From assembly GCA_046483315.1 (NCBI GenBank), contig JAWODJ010000072.1, positions 20,170 to 84,169 on the forward strand: 64,000 nt of DNA, written 5' to 3'. The notes below the pieces were generated by a model, which was not told the DNA's origin, ran no database searches, and saw nothing but the letters and a program-made list of their open reading frames with translations. Shown one piece after another: positions 9,376 to 19,474 of the stretch (positions are counted from its first letter, which is position 1; each line of letters starts with the position of its first letter). This DNA comes from PXAP01 sp046483315. Lineage in GTDB: Bacteria > Bacteroidota > Bacteroidia > Bacteroidales > PUMT01. The position numbers and the translations under genes were made by a program.

Positions 9376-10221
9376 TTAAAAATATTGAAATGCGCTTTTA
9401 CTTAATCCTTCATTCAGAACATTTTTTTCCAGTTCATTTAAAAACTGAATTTTCCTTTTGTTTATTATTATGTTTTTGATTTTCTGAGTTGAGAGTGAAA
9501 ATGGCATCTGGCTGCGTGGAGGGAGATAATCCTGCAACCCAATAAAATAGTAAAAATCAGAATCCACCACACTTATATGATCTGTGTTGCTGTAATTATC
9601 ACCAGGATTTATTGATCCTGGCGGAAGCTCATTGATTAAATCATCCAGATAAATCCAGTTTTCCGTGAACCAGGCATATTTATCGGCGTACTGGTTACTG
9701 TAGTTCTCAATTTGCAGGTAATCATCATCGTTCCTGAACCATGTCAGTAATCTTTCCCTGCCCGGTACATCAGCCGGCAATTTTATATAAAAACCCCTGA
9801 TGGCAGGTTTTTCGAGTTTGAAATTATCTCCATGGTTTTCATAATATTCTTCAAGTTCTTTAAGTGTGATAACTGAATCAAGTTTTTGGTCAAGAAGATG
9901 TTGCTGGTATTTATGAATGAGAAGTGATGTCCTGAAATCGGAAATCTGTTTATCAAGGTCTTTTTCCTGATCAGGCAGATTAACTTCAGCAAGCCGGAGA
10001 AATAGCTGGTTACGAATCCATTTGTCAATATAGCTGCGTGCAATTTTTGCACTGTCGGCAGTACTTATTCCAGCAGGAAAAACTCCTGCGAGGTCTTCCC
10101 TGTAAAGATATTTGTTATAAACCCTGGCCAGAGGTTCCTGATTGTTATTGTTAAAGCCTGAACAGGAAACTGCCAGTATCGTGGTTAATAACATAAGTAT
10201 AATAGGTCTCATGACCGGCAT
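9376..10221 (-). CDS. Lipoprotein with SurA-N-like region, no intact isomerase domain
   Basis: A 281-residue protein with a lipoprotein signal peptide (LLTTILAVSCSG; lipidated Cys near residue 20). The N-terminal half looks like the helical chaperone domain of SurA-type proteins (YNKYLYREDL, then AKIARSYIDKWIRNQLFLRLAE). The parvulin signature (xxGGxLGxx and FGxHIIxL) is absent, so it may have chaperone but not isomerase activity. It is sandwiched between two SurA-like genes (9 bp to the next) and is probably part of the same outer-membrane folding operon. The exact function is inferred from family and context. Confidence 0.72.
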   Translation of the reverse strand: MPVMRPIILMLLTTILAVSCSGFNNNNQEPLARVYNKYLYREDLAGVFPAGISTADSAKIARSYIDKWIRNQLFLRLAEVNLPDQEKDLDKQISDFRTSLLIHKYQQHLLDQKLDSVITLKELEEYYENHGDNFKLEKPAIRGFYIKLPADVPGRERLLTWFRNDDDYLQIENYSNQYADKYAWFTENWIYLDDLINELPPGSINPGDNYSNTDHISVVDSDFYYFIGLQDYLPPRSQMPFSLSTQKIKNIIINKRKIQFLNELEKNVLNEGLSKSAFQYF

Positions 10222-10325
10222 TGAATTTATCTGTATTAAAATATAGTTGTCAGCTTAACTACCAGTTTGTTAATAAAAAACATGTGGAATTCACTTAATA
10301 AAGAATTATCCCGGTTTTTAGTTGT

Positions 10326-12317
10326 TTATTTTATGTCAGATAGAACGTCTTTATTGATAATAACATTGTATTTATCACGAAGGTCTTCTATCCATTTTCT
10401 TTCAAGATGGTACTGGTAATCTGCAGTTACCCTGCCCCTGGCCTCGTCCAGAGTTTTTGGGCGGGGTTCAAGAATATCGTGCACCAGTACAATATGGTAT
10501 TCTTCATTTATCTGGTAAATATCGCTTTCGCCGGCTTCCCAATCAATCCGGTCTGTCAGCTGATTGTCTCCTTTTGAAAAAATATTTTTTTCAGCGGTTA
10601 TTACAGGCTCTTCGTTACCACGATTAAGGCGGTCAATAATCCAGTTATCATCTCTTCTGCTGAAATAAAGGCTTCTTCTTGCTCTTCTTGCGGCTCTTCT
10701 TGCTATGCGCCGGTCTTCCGTCTTAAAGATAGTTGCAGATATCCTTTCTTCCCACATGTAATTATGTTTGTTATTCTCATAAAATGCAGCCAGACCCGCA
10801 CTGTCGGACGTCGCTTTTGACCAGATTTCCCTCTCGGTTATTTCAAATAGCAACATACCATCCCTGTATTCCTGCATCATAAAACGGAATTCCGGGTATT
10901 TATTTTCAAGATTCCTGTCCTCATGTTCAATAAGCCACTTACTGACAAATTCCTGGTAAAGCGAATTAATATACTCTTCCATTGGCCAGAAAGATTGCCT
11001 GTATGCATTACCGGAAATAAACAGTGCAAAATCTCTTTGCGTGATATTCTCTCCTGATATACTGAATAATACCTGGTTTAACTGCAGATTTTCCGGCACA
11101 CGCCATTTGCCTTCAAATACGCTGCTATCAACAATAGAATAGAATATCTCAAGTGTCCCGGGGGTTTCTGAGAAATCCCATTCCTGCTTAAGCCTTTCCA
11201 CAAGGGCTTCCCTTATCAACTGCGAACGTTCATCTGCCGAGTCTCTTACCCTGGCATGCAGATCATGCTTAATCTCATCAAAAGGAGGGATATCTCTGTG
11301 ATCGATCAGTTTAATTATATGCCATCCGTATGCTGTGCGCACCGGTTCTGATATGTCTCCTGGTTGCTCAAGTGCAAAGGCTGCCGTTTCAAATTCGGGA
11401 ACAATCCTGCCGACACCAAACCACGGCATTTGTCCGCCCTGACCGGATGTATTTTTATCGGTTGAATGATCCTTTGCCATCATTTCAAAACTGTAGCCGG
11501 CCTGCAGGTCTTTATAGACATCCATCACCTTCTCTTTTGCTTCCTGTTCATTATATTGATTAAATCCAATCATAATATGGGCAACCTTTAACTCTCCCCT
11601 GGACTCCACTATGTCATTAACCTTTATAATATGATAACCGAAACTGGTTCTTACCGGCATGCTCAGTTTTCCGGGTTCAGTCTGATAAACGGCATTTTCA
11701 AAAGGATACATCATTTGGAATACTGTAAAATATCCCAGGTTTCCGGAATTCATTTTGGCTGACGGATCATCGGAAGTAGCCCGGGCTACTTTTTCAAAAC
11801 TTTCACCGTCAATAATACGCTCACTGATCTCCATGGCTTTTTCCCAGGCTTTAAGGGTGTCATCCGGATTGTATCCCGGGGGCAGTCTAACAAGGATATG
11901 GCTGGCACTGACATCGTATAATAACCGCTCATATGCTTCCCTTACAAGTTTTTCTTCTGTACCAGGGTCAGTCAGGTATGTTTGTGCAAGCTGTTTTCTG
12001 TATTCGCCAAGTTCTCTCTCAAAGGATGGTTCCCTGTGTATACCCTCATCCCGGGCATGTGCAACTTTAAGTTGAAAATTTACAAAGAGTTCAAGATATT
12101 CCTCCAGTGATTCCTGTTCTGTATGGATGTTGTTTTTCTTCCATAGCCGGGTAAACTCATTTACAGTTATTTCCCTGTCATTAATTACAAGAAGGACATC
12201 ATCGTTATACGCTGACGCGGAATAAAACGGATGCATTGAAAACAATAATGCCATTGTCAGGTACAACAATATTATTTGCTTATTTTTTTTCTTAATATTT
12301 GTTGATAATTTTTCCAT
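10326..12317 (-). CDS. Peptidyl-prolyl isomerase with two parvulin domains, exported
   Basis: A 663-residue protein with an N-terminal signal region (hydrophobic about 15-36). A short SurA-N-like segment is followed by two tandem parvulin domains. The first reads VSASHILVRLP...NSGNLGYFTVFQ...FGYHIIKVND; the second reads LKVAHIMIGFN...GQGGQMPWFGVGR...YGWHIIKLID. A long C-terminal region (about 385-663) has no recognised motif. The protein is the largest of the three PPIase-like proteins in the run and lies 63 bp after guaB. It probably assists folding of outer-membrane or secreted proteins. Confidence 0.88.
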   Translation of the reverse strand: MEKLSTNIKKKNKQIILLYLTMALLFSMHPFYSASAYNDDVLLVINDREITVNEFTRLWKKNNIHTEQESLEEYLELFVNFQLKVAHARDEGIHREPSFERELGEYRKQLAQTYLTDPGTEEKLVREAYERLLYDVSASHILVRLPPGYNPDDTLKAWEKAMEISERIIDGESFEKVARATSDDPSAKMNSGNLGYFTVFQMMYPFENAVYQTEPGKLSMPVRTSFGYHIIKVNDIVESRGELKVAHIMIGFNQYNEQEAKEKVMDVYKDLQAGYSFEMMAKDHSTDKNTSGQGGQMPWFGVGRIVPEFETAAFALEQPGDISEPVRTAYGWHIIKLIDHRDIPPFDEIKHDLHARVRDSADERSQLIREALVERLKQEWDFSETPGTLEIFYSIVDSSVFEGKWRVPENLQLNQVLFSISGENITQRDFALFISGNAYRQSFWPMEEYINSLYQEFVSKWLIEHEDRNLENKYPEFRFMMQEYRDGMLLFEITEREIWSKATSDSAGLAAFYENNKHNYMWEERISATIFKTEDRRIARRAARRARRSLYFSRRDDNWIIDRLNRGNEEPVITAEKNIFSKGDNQLTDRIDWEAGESDIYQINEEYHIVLVHDILEPRPKTLDEARGRVTADYQYHLERKWIEDLRDKYNVIINKDVLSDIK

Positions 12318-12380
12318 CAGGCAACATTTTAATTTCTCCTGCTAACCTGCAATTCCAGGGGTTAAGTATTATAAGATTTC

Positions 12381-13847
12381 TTATCTGCTGTAATTTGGGG
12401 CTTCCCGGGTTATTGTCACACCGTGGGGATGGCTCTCATTCAGTCCGGAGTTGGTTATCCTTACAAACATGGCATCTTTGAGTGCGGCTATATCCGGTGC
12501 TCCGCAATATCCCATGCCTGCCCTCAGTCCGCCTATCAGCTGATATATAACCTCAGTGAGGGTTCCTTTATAAGGAATACGTGCTGATATTCCTTCCGGC
12601 ACCAGCTTGCTGATATCATCCTCTACCTCCTGGAAGTACCTGTCCCTGGAACCCTGCTGCATTGCTTCAATGGAACCCATTCCACGGTAGGATTTGAATT
12701 TTCGTCCGTTATAAATTATTGTTTCACCGGGAGACTCTTCAACACCGGCCAGAAGTGACCCTGCCATAATTGAGTCGGCACCTGCGGCTATTGCTTTGAC
12801 AATATCTCCCGAATATCTGATGCCGCCGTCTGCTATTACAGGCACCCCGGTATCTTTAAGTGCCGTAGCTACATCATACACTGCTGTTATCTGAGGGATT
12901 CCGACACCCGCAATAACTCTTGTTGTGCAGATAGATCCTGGGCCAATACCCACCTTTACCCCGTCTGCCCCTTCACCGGATAATGCTTTTGCGGCTTCTG
13001 CAGTACCGATATTTCCGACCACAATGTCAACCTGGCCGGTTTTTTTCCTTGCTTCCTTCAGTAATTTGAATACGCCTTCAGTATGTCCGTGTGCTGTGTC
13101 AATAACAATTGCATCAACTCCTGCTTCAAGGAGGGCATCAATTCTTCTTATTGAGTCTCTGGCAACGCCCACACCTGCCGCTACCCTTAAACGCCCCTTT
13201 TCATCCTTGCATGCCCAGGGGTTGTCTTTCACCTTGGTAATATCCTTATATGTGAGCAATCCTATAAGCTTATTGTTTTTATCTGTTACAGGAAGTTTCT
13301 CAATTTTATATTGCTGAAGCAGGTCTGTTGCTTTCTCAAGGTTTGTCTGTGTGGTGGTTACTATATTATCTTTGGTCATGACTTCGCTGATAGCTCTGCT
13401 CATATTATTCTGAAAGCGCAGATCGCGGTTGGTCACTATCCCGATAAGGGTTCCGTTATTTTCAATAACCGGGATACCTCCAATCTTGTATTCTTTCATC
13501 AGTTTCAGTGCATCCCCTACGGTATTGGTTTTTTCTATTGTAACCGGGTCATATATCATGCCACTCTCGGCTCTTTTTACAACCTTGACCTGGCGGGACT
13601 GTTCCTTTATACTCATGTTTTTATGGATAACACCAATGCCTCCCTGCCTTGCTATGGCGATGGCAAGTGCTGCTTCGGTTACGGTATCCATTGCTGCCGA
13701 AACAATGGGAGTGTTTATGCTGATATTTCTGGAGAACAGCGATGATATATTGACATCTTTGGGCAGAACCTCTGAATATGAAGGTATAAGCAAAACATCA
13801 TCAAAGGTCAGGCCTTCACCTTTAATCTTATTGGAAGTAAATGACAT
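12381..13847 (-). CDS. guaB: Inosine-5'-monophosphate dehydrogenase
   Basis: The 488 residues match full-length IMPDH, which oxidises IMP to XMP, the committed step of GMP synthesis. The barrel is interrupted by two CBS domains (about 98-150 and 155-210), which usually give nucleotide regulation. The catalytic Cys is C307 in GPGSICTTR, and the flap region SxGxxGSIEAMQQGSRDRY is intact. It is the first gene of the minus-strand run leading into the SurA-like genes and is divergent from recQ, with about 125 bp of AT-rich DNA between them. Confidence 0.97.
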   Translation of the reverse strand: MSFTSNKIKGEGLTFDDVLLIPSYSEVLPKDVNISSLFSRNISINTPIVSAAMDTVTEAALAIAIARQGGIGVIHKNMSIKEQSRQVKVVKRAESGMIYDPVTIEKTNTVGDALKLMKEYKIGGIPVIENNGTLIGIVTNRDLRFQNNMSRAISEVMTKDNIVTTTQTNLEKATDLLQQYKIEKLPVTDKNNKLIGLLTYKDITKVKDNPWACKDEKGRLRVAAGVGVARDSIRRIDALLEAGVDAIVIDTAHGHTEGVFKLLKEARKKTGQVDIVVGNIGTAEAAKALSGEGADGVKVGIGPGSICTTRVIAGVGIPQITAVYDVATALKDTGVPVIADGGIRYSGDIVKAIAAGADSIMAGSLLAGVEESPGETIIYNGRKFKSYRGMGSIEAMQQGSRDRYFQEVEDDISKLVPEGISARIPYKGTLTEVIYQLIGGLRAGMGYCGAPDIAALKDAMFVRITNSGLNESHPHGVTITREAPNYSR

Positions 13848-13973
13848 TTTAAATAAAATTGGTTATATTTAAATTGCGCTAAGTTACGAAAAATAAGTGG
13901 ATGCTTATAAATTTTTTGTTTTTTTACTTAGGCTTAAATAAAGCTGTTTCCGTTTGTTACACAGGTAAAACTA

Positions 13974-15890
13974 TTGCCGGAAGCTTTGAATATTTACAGG
14001 CAGATACTTAATCGTTACTGGGGATTTTCATCCTTTAAACCCATGCAGGAGGAGATAATAGACTCCGTTGCATCGGGCAGGGATACTCTTGCGCTTATGC
14101 CCACCGGCGGCGGTAAATCGATTACTTTCCAGGTGCCTGCGCTGGCCGTAAAGGGTATATGTATTGTTGTTACTCCACTGATAGCATTGATGAGAGACCA
14201 GGTGGACAATCTCCTTAAGCGGGGTATTAAAGCACAGGCCATCTATTCAGGGATGAGCAGGGCGGAGATTGATGTCTCACTTGATAACTGTGCTTACGGT
14301 GATTATAAGTTTCTTTACGTATCGCCTGAAAGGCTGGGAACAGAGATATTCAGAGAACGGGTTAAAAAGATGAATGTTAACCTGATTGCTGTTGACGAGG
14401 CACATTGTATATCTCAGTGGGGCTATGATTTCAGGCCTTCCTATCTTAAGATTGCAGACCTGAGGGGGATAATTCCCGGCGTTCCCGTTCTGGCCCTTAC
14501 TGCAACTGCAACGGCCGAAGTTGCTGAAGATATCCAGGAAAAGCTTCTCTTTTCATCTCCCAACCTCATACGAACAAGTTTTGAAAGGAAAAACCTTAGT
14601 TATCTTGTCGAGGTTACAGAGGACAAACACAGGCAGCTGCTCAATATCCTGCGCAGGATACCCGGCAGCGGCATAGTGTATGCAAGAAACAGGAGAAAAA
14701 CATCGGAGTTGGCAAGGTACCTTATGAATAATGATGTTGTTGCGGATTATTATCATGCCGGACTTGGCCAGGAAACAAGAAAAGCCAGGCAAACGGACTG
14801 GATGTCAGGAAAGACCCGTGTTATCGTTGCCACTAATGCCTTTGGGATGGGTATAGACAAAGCCAACGTGAGGTTTGTTGTGCATTTTGACCTTCCCGAC
14901 ACTCTGGAATCTTATTTCCAGGAGGCCGGCAGGGCAGGCAGGGATGGAAAACTTTCATTTGCCGTTTTGCTTTACAATAAGTCCGACAAAGCAAATGCCG
15001 ATAAAAGGGTGGCTGTAAAATTTCCGGAAATTAAAATGATCAGGCAGGTTTATCAGGCACTGGGCAGTTATTTCCAGATACCTTTCGGCGGAGGTAAAGG
15101 ATCTGTCATGGATTTTAATATAATGGACTTTGCATCCAGGTACCGGCTTAATGTGATGACCACATATTACTCTCTTAAAGCCCTTGAATCAGAAGGTTAT
15201 CTGGAACTAACCGACGAGATTAACAGTCCCTCGAAAATCCATTTTATCACCGGAAGGGAAGAGCTTTACAGGTTCCAGGTAGCAAATGCAGCATTTGATA
15301 GTTTTATTAAGTTGCTTCTGCGTTCCTATTCAGGGGTTTTTTCGGGTTTTGTTGCTATAGACGAGGAGTTCCTTGCAAGAAAAACTTCTGCTGGCCGTGA
15401 TATAATATACCAGTACCTGGTAAGACTTGATAATCTCAAAATAATCAAGTATATCCCACAGAGAAAATCTCCGCTTGTTATCTTTAATACCGAAAGGCTG
15501 GACGCAAACTCACTCTACATATCGTCTGCCTCCTATTTTAAACGCAGGGATAGATATGCTTCAAAACTTAATTCGGTTTATGAATATGTGAATTCGGTCA
15601 ACATTTGCCGAAATGTGTTCCTGCTATCCTATTTTGGTGAAAAAGATGCCGTAAAATGCGGAAATTGCGATGTTTGCACGAAAAAGAATGATCCGGACCT
15701 GGGCCGCTATGAATTTGACCTGATAACCGAAAGGATCAGGGAGGTGGTAAGGCATGGTAATGTTCTTGCAGATGAACTTGTTGATATGCTTGATTTTCCT
15801 CCCGACAAAGCAATACTGGTAATTCGCCGTCTGCTGGATAACGGAGAGCTTATTCAGAATCCGGACAGAATTATTAAATGGAGAGGTTGA
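13974..15890 (+). CDS. recQ: ATP-dependent DNA helicase RecQ, without HRDC
   Basis: A 638-residue SF2 helicase with Walker A TGGGKS (44-49), DEAH (141-144), motif VI QEAGRAGRDG (about 316-325), and a zinc-binding set C545, C562, C565 and C568 in the RecQ-Ct region. A short winged-helix-like tail follows, but there is no HRDC domain, as in the shorter second RecQ type of many Bacteroidota. The only start giving the complete N-terminal RQILNRYWGFSSFKPMQEEII motif is TTG at 13974. The next in-frame ATG (14043) would remove this conserved region, so TTG is preferred. Confidence 0.93.
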   Translation: MPEALNIYRQILNRYWGFSSFKPMQEEIIDSVASGRDTLALMPTGGGKSITFQVPALAVKGICIVVTPLIALMRDQVDNLLKRGIKAQAIYSGMSRAEIDVSLDNCAYGDYKFLYVSPERLGTEIFRERVKKMNVNLIAVDEAHCISQWGYDFRPSYLKIADLRGIIPGVPVLALTATATAEVAEDIQEKLLFSSPNLIRTSFERKNLSYLVEVTEDKHRQLLNILRRIPGSGIVYARNRRKTSELARYLMNNDVVADYYHAGLGQETRKARQTDWMSGKTRVIVATNAFGMGIDKANVRFVVHFDLPDTLESYFQEAGRAGRDGKLSFAVLLYNKSDKANADKRVAVKFPEIKMIRQVYQALGSYFQIPFGGGKGSVMDFNIMDFASRYRLNVMTTYYSLKALESEGYLELTDEINSPSKIHFITGREELYRFQVANAAFDSFIKLLLRSYSGVFSGFVAIDEEFLARKTSAGRDIIYQYLVRLDNLKIIKYIPQRKSPLVIFNTERLDANSLYISSASYFKRRDRYASKLNSVYEYVNSVNICRNVFLLSYFGEKDAVKCGNCDVCTKKNDPDLGRYEFDLITERIREVVRHGNVLADELVDMLDFPPDKAILVIRRLLDNGELIQNPDRIIKWRG

Positions 15891-15948
15891 CCTTTATGTT
15901 TTAGAGTTGTTTTTAGTAATTTTGCCTGTTATTATAAATCTCAGTATC

Positions 15949-16584
15949 ATGGAAGATGACAAACAAGCCCTGGTATATTCAGGCGCAGTCATAGAGTTTG
16001 TGGCGGTAGCCAATGAGATGTGCAGCTTCCTGGAACAGGCAGGCGGTTTTTCAAGGGTCGATTTTGTTGATAAAACCAGGAAAATTCTTCCGCTGCTCTA
16101 TTATAAGGCATCATTACTTCCTGTTACGGAGGCAGTTCTTGAAGACGGAACTGAAAAATTTGTTACGGAAGAGGATTGGCAAAACGTGCATAATGCCATA
16201 TTAAATAAACTGGGAAGGCACAATGATTATCCTGAGGTAATAGATCCTGTCATCAAAGATACTGAAGACAGGGTAGGAGGAAGCATTGCTGAAAACCTTG
16301 CAGATATCTATCAGGATCTCAAGGATTTTGTAATGCTTTATCGTATGGGAACCCTTGAGTTGATGAATGATGCATTGTGGGAGTGCATGCAGCATTTTGA
16401 TCAGGGATGGGGACAGAAACTGTTAAACAGTCTGCGGGCCATTCATAACCTGATACATGGAGGTGAGTCTCTTGATGAGGAAGATGATGACGAGAATGAA
16501 GATACTGCGTTCAAAAGAGATACCGGGAAATGGATTTTTTCACAAAGACAAAAACTTTGGAATGAGGACAAGGATAAAGAGTGA
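15949..16584 (+). CDS. DUF5063 domain protein
   Basis: A 211-residue, mostly helical acidic protein. The ATG at 15949 is preferred to an in-frame TTG at 15907 that would add a non-conserved hydrophobic tail. The VIEFVAVANEMCSFLEQA and LPLLYYKASLLP segments and the later ADIYQDLKDFVMLYR helix are the hallmarks of DUF5063, a family of unknown function that often neighbours an RNase D-like exonuclease in Bacteroidota, as here. The C-terminus is very acidic (DEEDDDENED). Its last 23 bp overlap the start of the exonuclease gene, pointing to translational coupling. Confidence 0.83.
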   Translation: MEDDKQALVYSGAVIEFVAVANEMCSFLEQAGGFSRVDFVDKTRKILPLLYYKASLLPVTEAVLEDGTEKFVTEEDWQNVHNAILNKLGRHNDYPEVIDPVIKDTEDRVGGSIAENLADIYQDLKDFVMLYRMGTLELMNDALWECMQHFDQGWGQKLLNSLRAIHNLIHGGESLDEEDDDENEDTAFKRDTGKWIFSQRQKLWNEDKDKE

Positions 16585-17161
16585 TACTTTTTCACCATCT
16601 GTTTCGGGTGATGAAATAAAGACTTTGCCATTATCATCTTTTGGGGGTGAGATAATTGTGGTGGATGACCCTGAGGCAGTCCCCGAAGCCGTTGATATGC
16701 TTAAAAGCTATGATGTTCTTGGTTTTGACACAGAGACAAAGCCCGCTTTCAGAAAGGGAATTATTAATGGTGTTGCCCTTTTGCAGTTATCTTCAAGTGA
16801 AAGAGCTTTTGTTTTCAGGCTTAATATGACCGGATTGCCCGCACCCCTTGTTTCGTTGCTGTCAGACAGTAAAGTTATCAAAGTTGGCGCCGCAATAAGG
16901 GATGACTTAAAATCACTTAATAAACTGGCTCCTTTCAAACCAGCCGGATTTGTGGAATTGCAGGATTTGGTTAAGGAGTATAATATCAGTGACAGCGGAC
17001 TGAGAAAGATAGCCGCAATAGTTCTTGGTATTCAGATATCAAAGTCACAGCAGGTGTCAAACTGGGAAAGGAAGGTGCTGACCGATGCCCAGCTGATCTA
17101 TGCTGCAACCGATGCCTGGGTTTGCCATGAGGTATACAGGAAACTGGTTGGTTTACAATAG
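16562..17161 (+). CDS. 3'-5' exonuclease, DEDD (RNase D-like) domain
   Basis: A 199-residue protein with the DEDDy exonuclease fold: ExoI DTE in VLGFDTETKP, ExoII around GAAIRDDLKSL, ExoIII YAATDAWVC. It is about the size of the isolated catalytic domain and lacks the HRDC domains of true RNase D, so the substrate may be RNA or DNA ends. The start at 16562 (MRTRIKSD) is favoured because the frame upstream of it lies wholly inside the DUF5063 gene. The two genes overlap by 23 bp and probably form one operon after recQ. Confidence 0.88.
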   Translation: MRTRIKSDTFSPSVSGDEIKTLPLSSFGGEIIVVDDPEAVPEAVDMLKSYDVLGFDTETKPAFRKGIINGVALLQLSSSERAFVFRLNMTGLPAPLVSLLSDSKVIKVGAAIRDDLKSLNKLAPFKPAGFVELQDLVKEYNISDSGLRKIAAIVLGIQISKSQQVSNWERKVLTDAQLIYAATDAWVCHEVYRKLVGLQ

Positions 17162-17267
17162 TCTTGTCAGGGGAATCAGGTATAACGGGTTAATATACAG
17201 GCATTCTTTCTTCAGGTGCAGCCGGCCTGAGATCAATCTCTTTTATCCTTGAATACATACAAAGTCA

Positions 17268-18032
17268 TTACCTTGTGAAAATCCATTCTCTTTCATTACT
17301 GAGGTTGTCATCATAACTGTAACCTTCTTCATTAAAGAGTTTCATATCTTCAGCCTTTTCAATCCTGTTCTGAATTATAAACCTGCACATCATTCCCCTT
17401 GCCTTTTTGGCATGGATACCGACCACCTTATACTTGTTGCCCTTGAATTCCTTAAAAACAGGGGTCACCACATCTTCTTCAAGCATGGATTTGTCAATGG
17501 CCTTAAAGTATTCCTGGCTGGCAAGGTTTACCAGAACCTTCTCCTTATGCTCTTTAAGGTTTTCGTTAATGGCAGAAGTTATTGTTTCTGTCCAGAAACC
17601 GTAGAGGTTTTTTCCGCCGAAAGGCTTAAACTTTGTTCCCATTTCCAGGCGGTACGGCTGAATCATGTCCAGCGGGCGCAAAACCCCGTAAAGACCTGAA
17701 AGAATACGAAGGTGATCCTGCGCAAATTCAAGGTCTTCACGCGAAAAAGTGTCTGCCGACATGCCCCTGTAAACATCACCCTTGAAGGCATGGATTGCCG
17801 GTTTTGCATTTTCCGGATTAAAGGGAGTTTTCCATTTTGAATGCCGTTCAAATGTAAGGTTTGCAATATCATCACTTACGTTCATCAGCACAGCCAGATC
17901 CTTCGGGGAGAATTGCCGTATCACGTCAATTATTTCGGCTGATTTATCAAGAAATTCAGGTGTGGTGTAATTTCTTCCCTTGGTTTTTGTTTTGAAATCC
18001 AGCTTTTTGGCCGGAGAGATAACTGTTATCAT
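17268..18032 (-). CDS. yaaA: Peroxide stress protein YaaA (DUF328)
   Basis: A 254-residue full-length YaaA-family protein. It starts with the conserved MITVISPAKKLDF and carries the motifs AIHAFKGDVYRGM, LRILSGLYGVLRPLDMIQPYRLEMGT and VNLASQEYFKAID. In E. coli YaaA lowers free intracellular iron during peroxide stress and binds DNA. The gene stands alone, convergent with the exonuclease gene and divergent from the J-protein gene across a 450-bp gap. Confidence 0.95.
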   Translation of the reverse strand: MITVISPAKKLDFKTKTKGRNYTTPEFLDKSAEIIDVIRQFSPKDLAVLMNVSDDIANLTFERHSKWKTPFNPENAKPAIHAFKGDVYRGMSADTFSREDLEFAQDHLRILSGLYGVLRPLDMIQPYRLEMGTKFKPFGGKNLYGFWTETITSAINENLKEHKEKVLVNLASQEYFKAIDKSMLEEDVVTPVFKEFKGNKYKVVGIHAKKARGMMCRFIIQNRIEKAEDMKLFNEEGYSYDDNLSNEREWIFTR

Positions 18033-18483
18033 ACCTTGTTATAAAATTGGTTTCAATTTATTATTGTGATCTGAATTATAAACAACCGGATTTGTGTTAG
18101 GTTCAGTGTTTTTTTATAAATTGCATAAGTATGACTCCTCTACGGGGGAGTGGATAATGGAAAGCATCAGATATGAAATTCTTATTTGCAGATCATCCCG
18201 CAAGGGAGATCTTCTGACAGGAAGGTTTGAATACAGATAGCTTTATATAAAGGGCATACAATATTGTTGATAATTAGGTATATATTATTATCCGACGGTC
18301 AATATGTCCTCGTTTTTAATCTCATCCAACGGATTTCAGGGACAATTTGACTGTTTTGTCGTGCTGTTTACCTTTGGTCTCGTTTTTGATAATTAACCAT
18401 TGGCTGATATGATATATTTTTCAGTTTTATTTGTAAAGTAAGCTGTGTAATGTTGTATCATGTATGATTAAAAACGGGGAAAT
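18033..18483. other. Intergenic region between yaaA and the J-protein gene
   Basis: An AT-rich gap of 451 bp between divergent genes. It contains a small inverted repeat (ACTCC...GGAGT, about 18133-18152) and two copies of TCGTTTTT (18309 and 18379 area), which may belong to the promoter of the J-protein gene. No convincing gene or structured RNA was seen. Confidence 0.5.
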
Positions 18484-19443
18484 ATGGATTATAAAGATTA
18501 TTACAGCATACTCGGAGTTTCAAAAAATGCTTCTCAGGATGATATTAAAAAGGCCTACAGGAAGCTTGCCGTAAAATACCATCCTGATAAAAATAAGGGA
18601 GATAAGAAGGCAGAAGATAAATTCAAGGAGATAAGTGAAGCTTATGAAGTGCTGAAGGACACTGAAAAACGGAAAAAATATGATAAGCTTGGATCAGACT
18701 GGAAGCATTATGAACATGCCGGTGCCGGTTATGATGAGGGTTTTGACTGGTCTCAATTCGGAAGAACAGGCAGGGGCGGTTCTTTCAGGTATGAAAGTGA
18801 TCCGGGGGATATCTTTGGTGAAGAGGGGACCGGGTTTTCGGATTTCTTTAATGCTTTCTTCGGCACTGCCGGAGGCAGATCAGCCGGGGGGTTCAGGGAA
18901 CGAAAGATTAGAGGGCACGATCTTAAGGCAGATATTGAACTGACGTTTTATGAAGCCTATCACGGTACTACCAGGATATTGAACCTTGACGGCGAAAAGC
19001 TCAGGGTAAGTATAAAACCCGGGGCCAGGCAAGGTCAGGAACTTAGAATAAGGGAAAAGGGAGGTAAAGGGTCTGGCGGAGGAGCACGTGGAGATATATA
19101 CGTAAAGATCAGGGTGAAACCCGATCCCAATTATAAAGTTGACGGAAATAATATTGTCAGGAAAGTTCCTGTAAACCTGTACACTGCTGTTCTTGGCGGC
19201 AAACTCAAGGTTGCAACACCCTCAGGTGACCTTAATATCACTGTGCCAAAAGGTACTCAGCCGGGTAAAGTTCTGCGGTTAAAAGGCAGGGGTATGCCAG
19301 TTTACGGTAAAAATGGTTCAAGGGGAGATCTTCTTCTGAAGCTGAAGGTGAAACTTCCGGAGAGCCTTAGCGATGAAGAAACAAAACTTTTCAGTAAACT
19401 AAAACAGATAAATGACCGCAGGCAGGGATTCAATATGAACTGA
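18484..19443 (+). CDS. cbpA: CbpA-like J-domain co-chaperone
   Basis: A 319-residue type II J-protein. The J-domain is at 1-70 with the HPD motif at 33-35, followed by a Gly/Phe-rich linker (about 75-135) and two beta-sandwich client-binding domains (ADIELTFYEAYHGTTRIL onward). The Cys-rich zinc finger of DnaJ is absent, which makes CbpA or a DnaJ_C protein the better name. It stimulates Hsp70 (DnaK) ATPase and delivers clients. It is 31 bp upstream of the glycosyltransferase gene, but a functional link is not evident. Confidence 0.92.
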   Translation: MDYKDYYSILGVSKNASQDDIKKAYRKLAVKYHPDKNKGDKKAEDKFKEISEAYEVLKDTEKRKKYDKLGSDWKHYEHAGAGYDEGFDWSQFGRTGRGGSFRYESDPGDIFGEEGTGFSDFFNAFFGTAGGRSAGGFRERKIRGHDLKADIELTFYEAYHGTTRILNLDGEKLRVSIKPGARQGQELRIREKGGKGSGGGARGDIYVKIRVKPDPNYKVDGNNIVRKVPVNLYTAVLGGKLKVATPSGDLNITVPKGTQPGKVLRLKGRGMPVYGKNGSRGDLLLKLKVKLPESLSDEETKLFSKLKQINDRRQGFNMN

Positions 19444-19474
19444 CAGCATATAAGGTATCATTAAAACTAAGTAC

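Noticed and set aside
13311..13872. Long plus-strand frames of about 145 codons antisense to guaB
   Set aside because: Overlap fully with a certain IMPDH gene; sequence looks like reverse-frame composition.
18157..18240. A 27-codon frame in the gap before the J-protein gene
   Set aside because: Very short, no ribosome-binding site, no recognised similarity.
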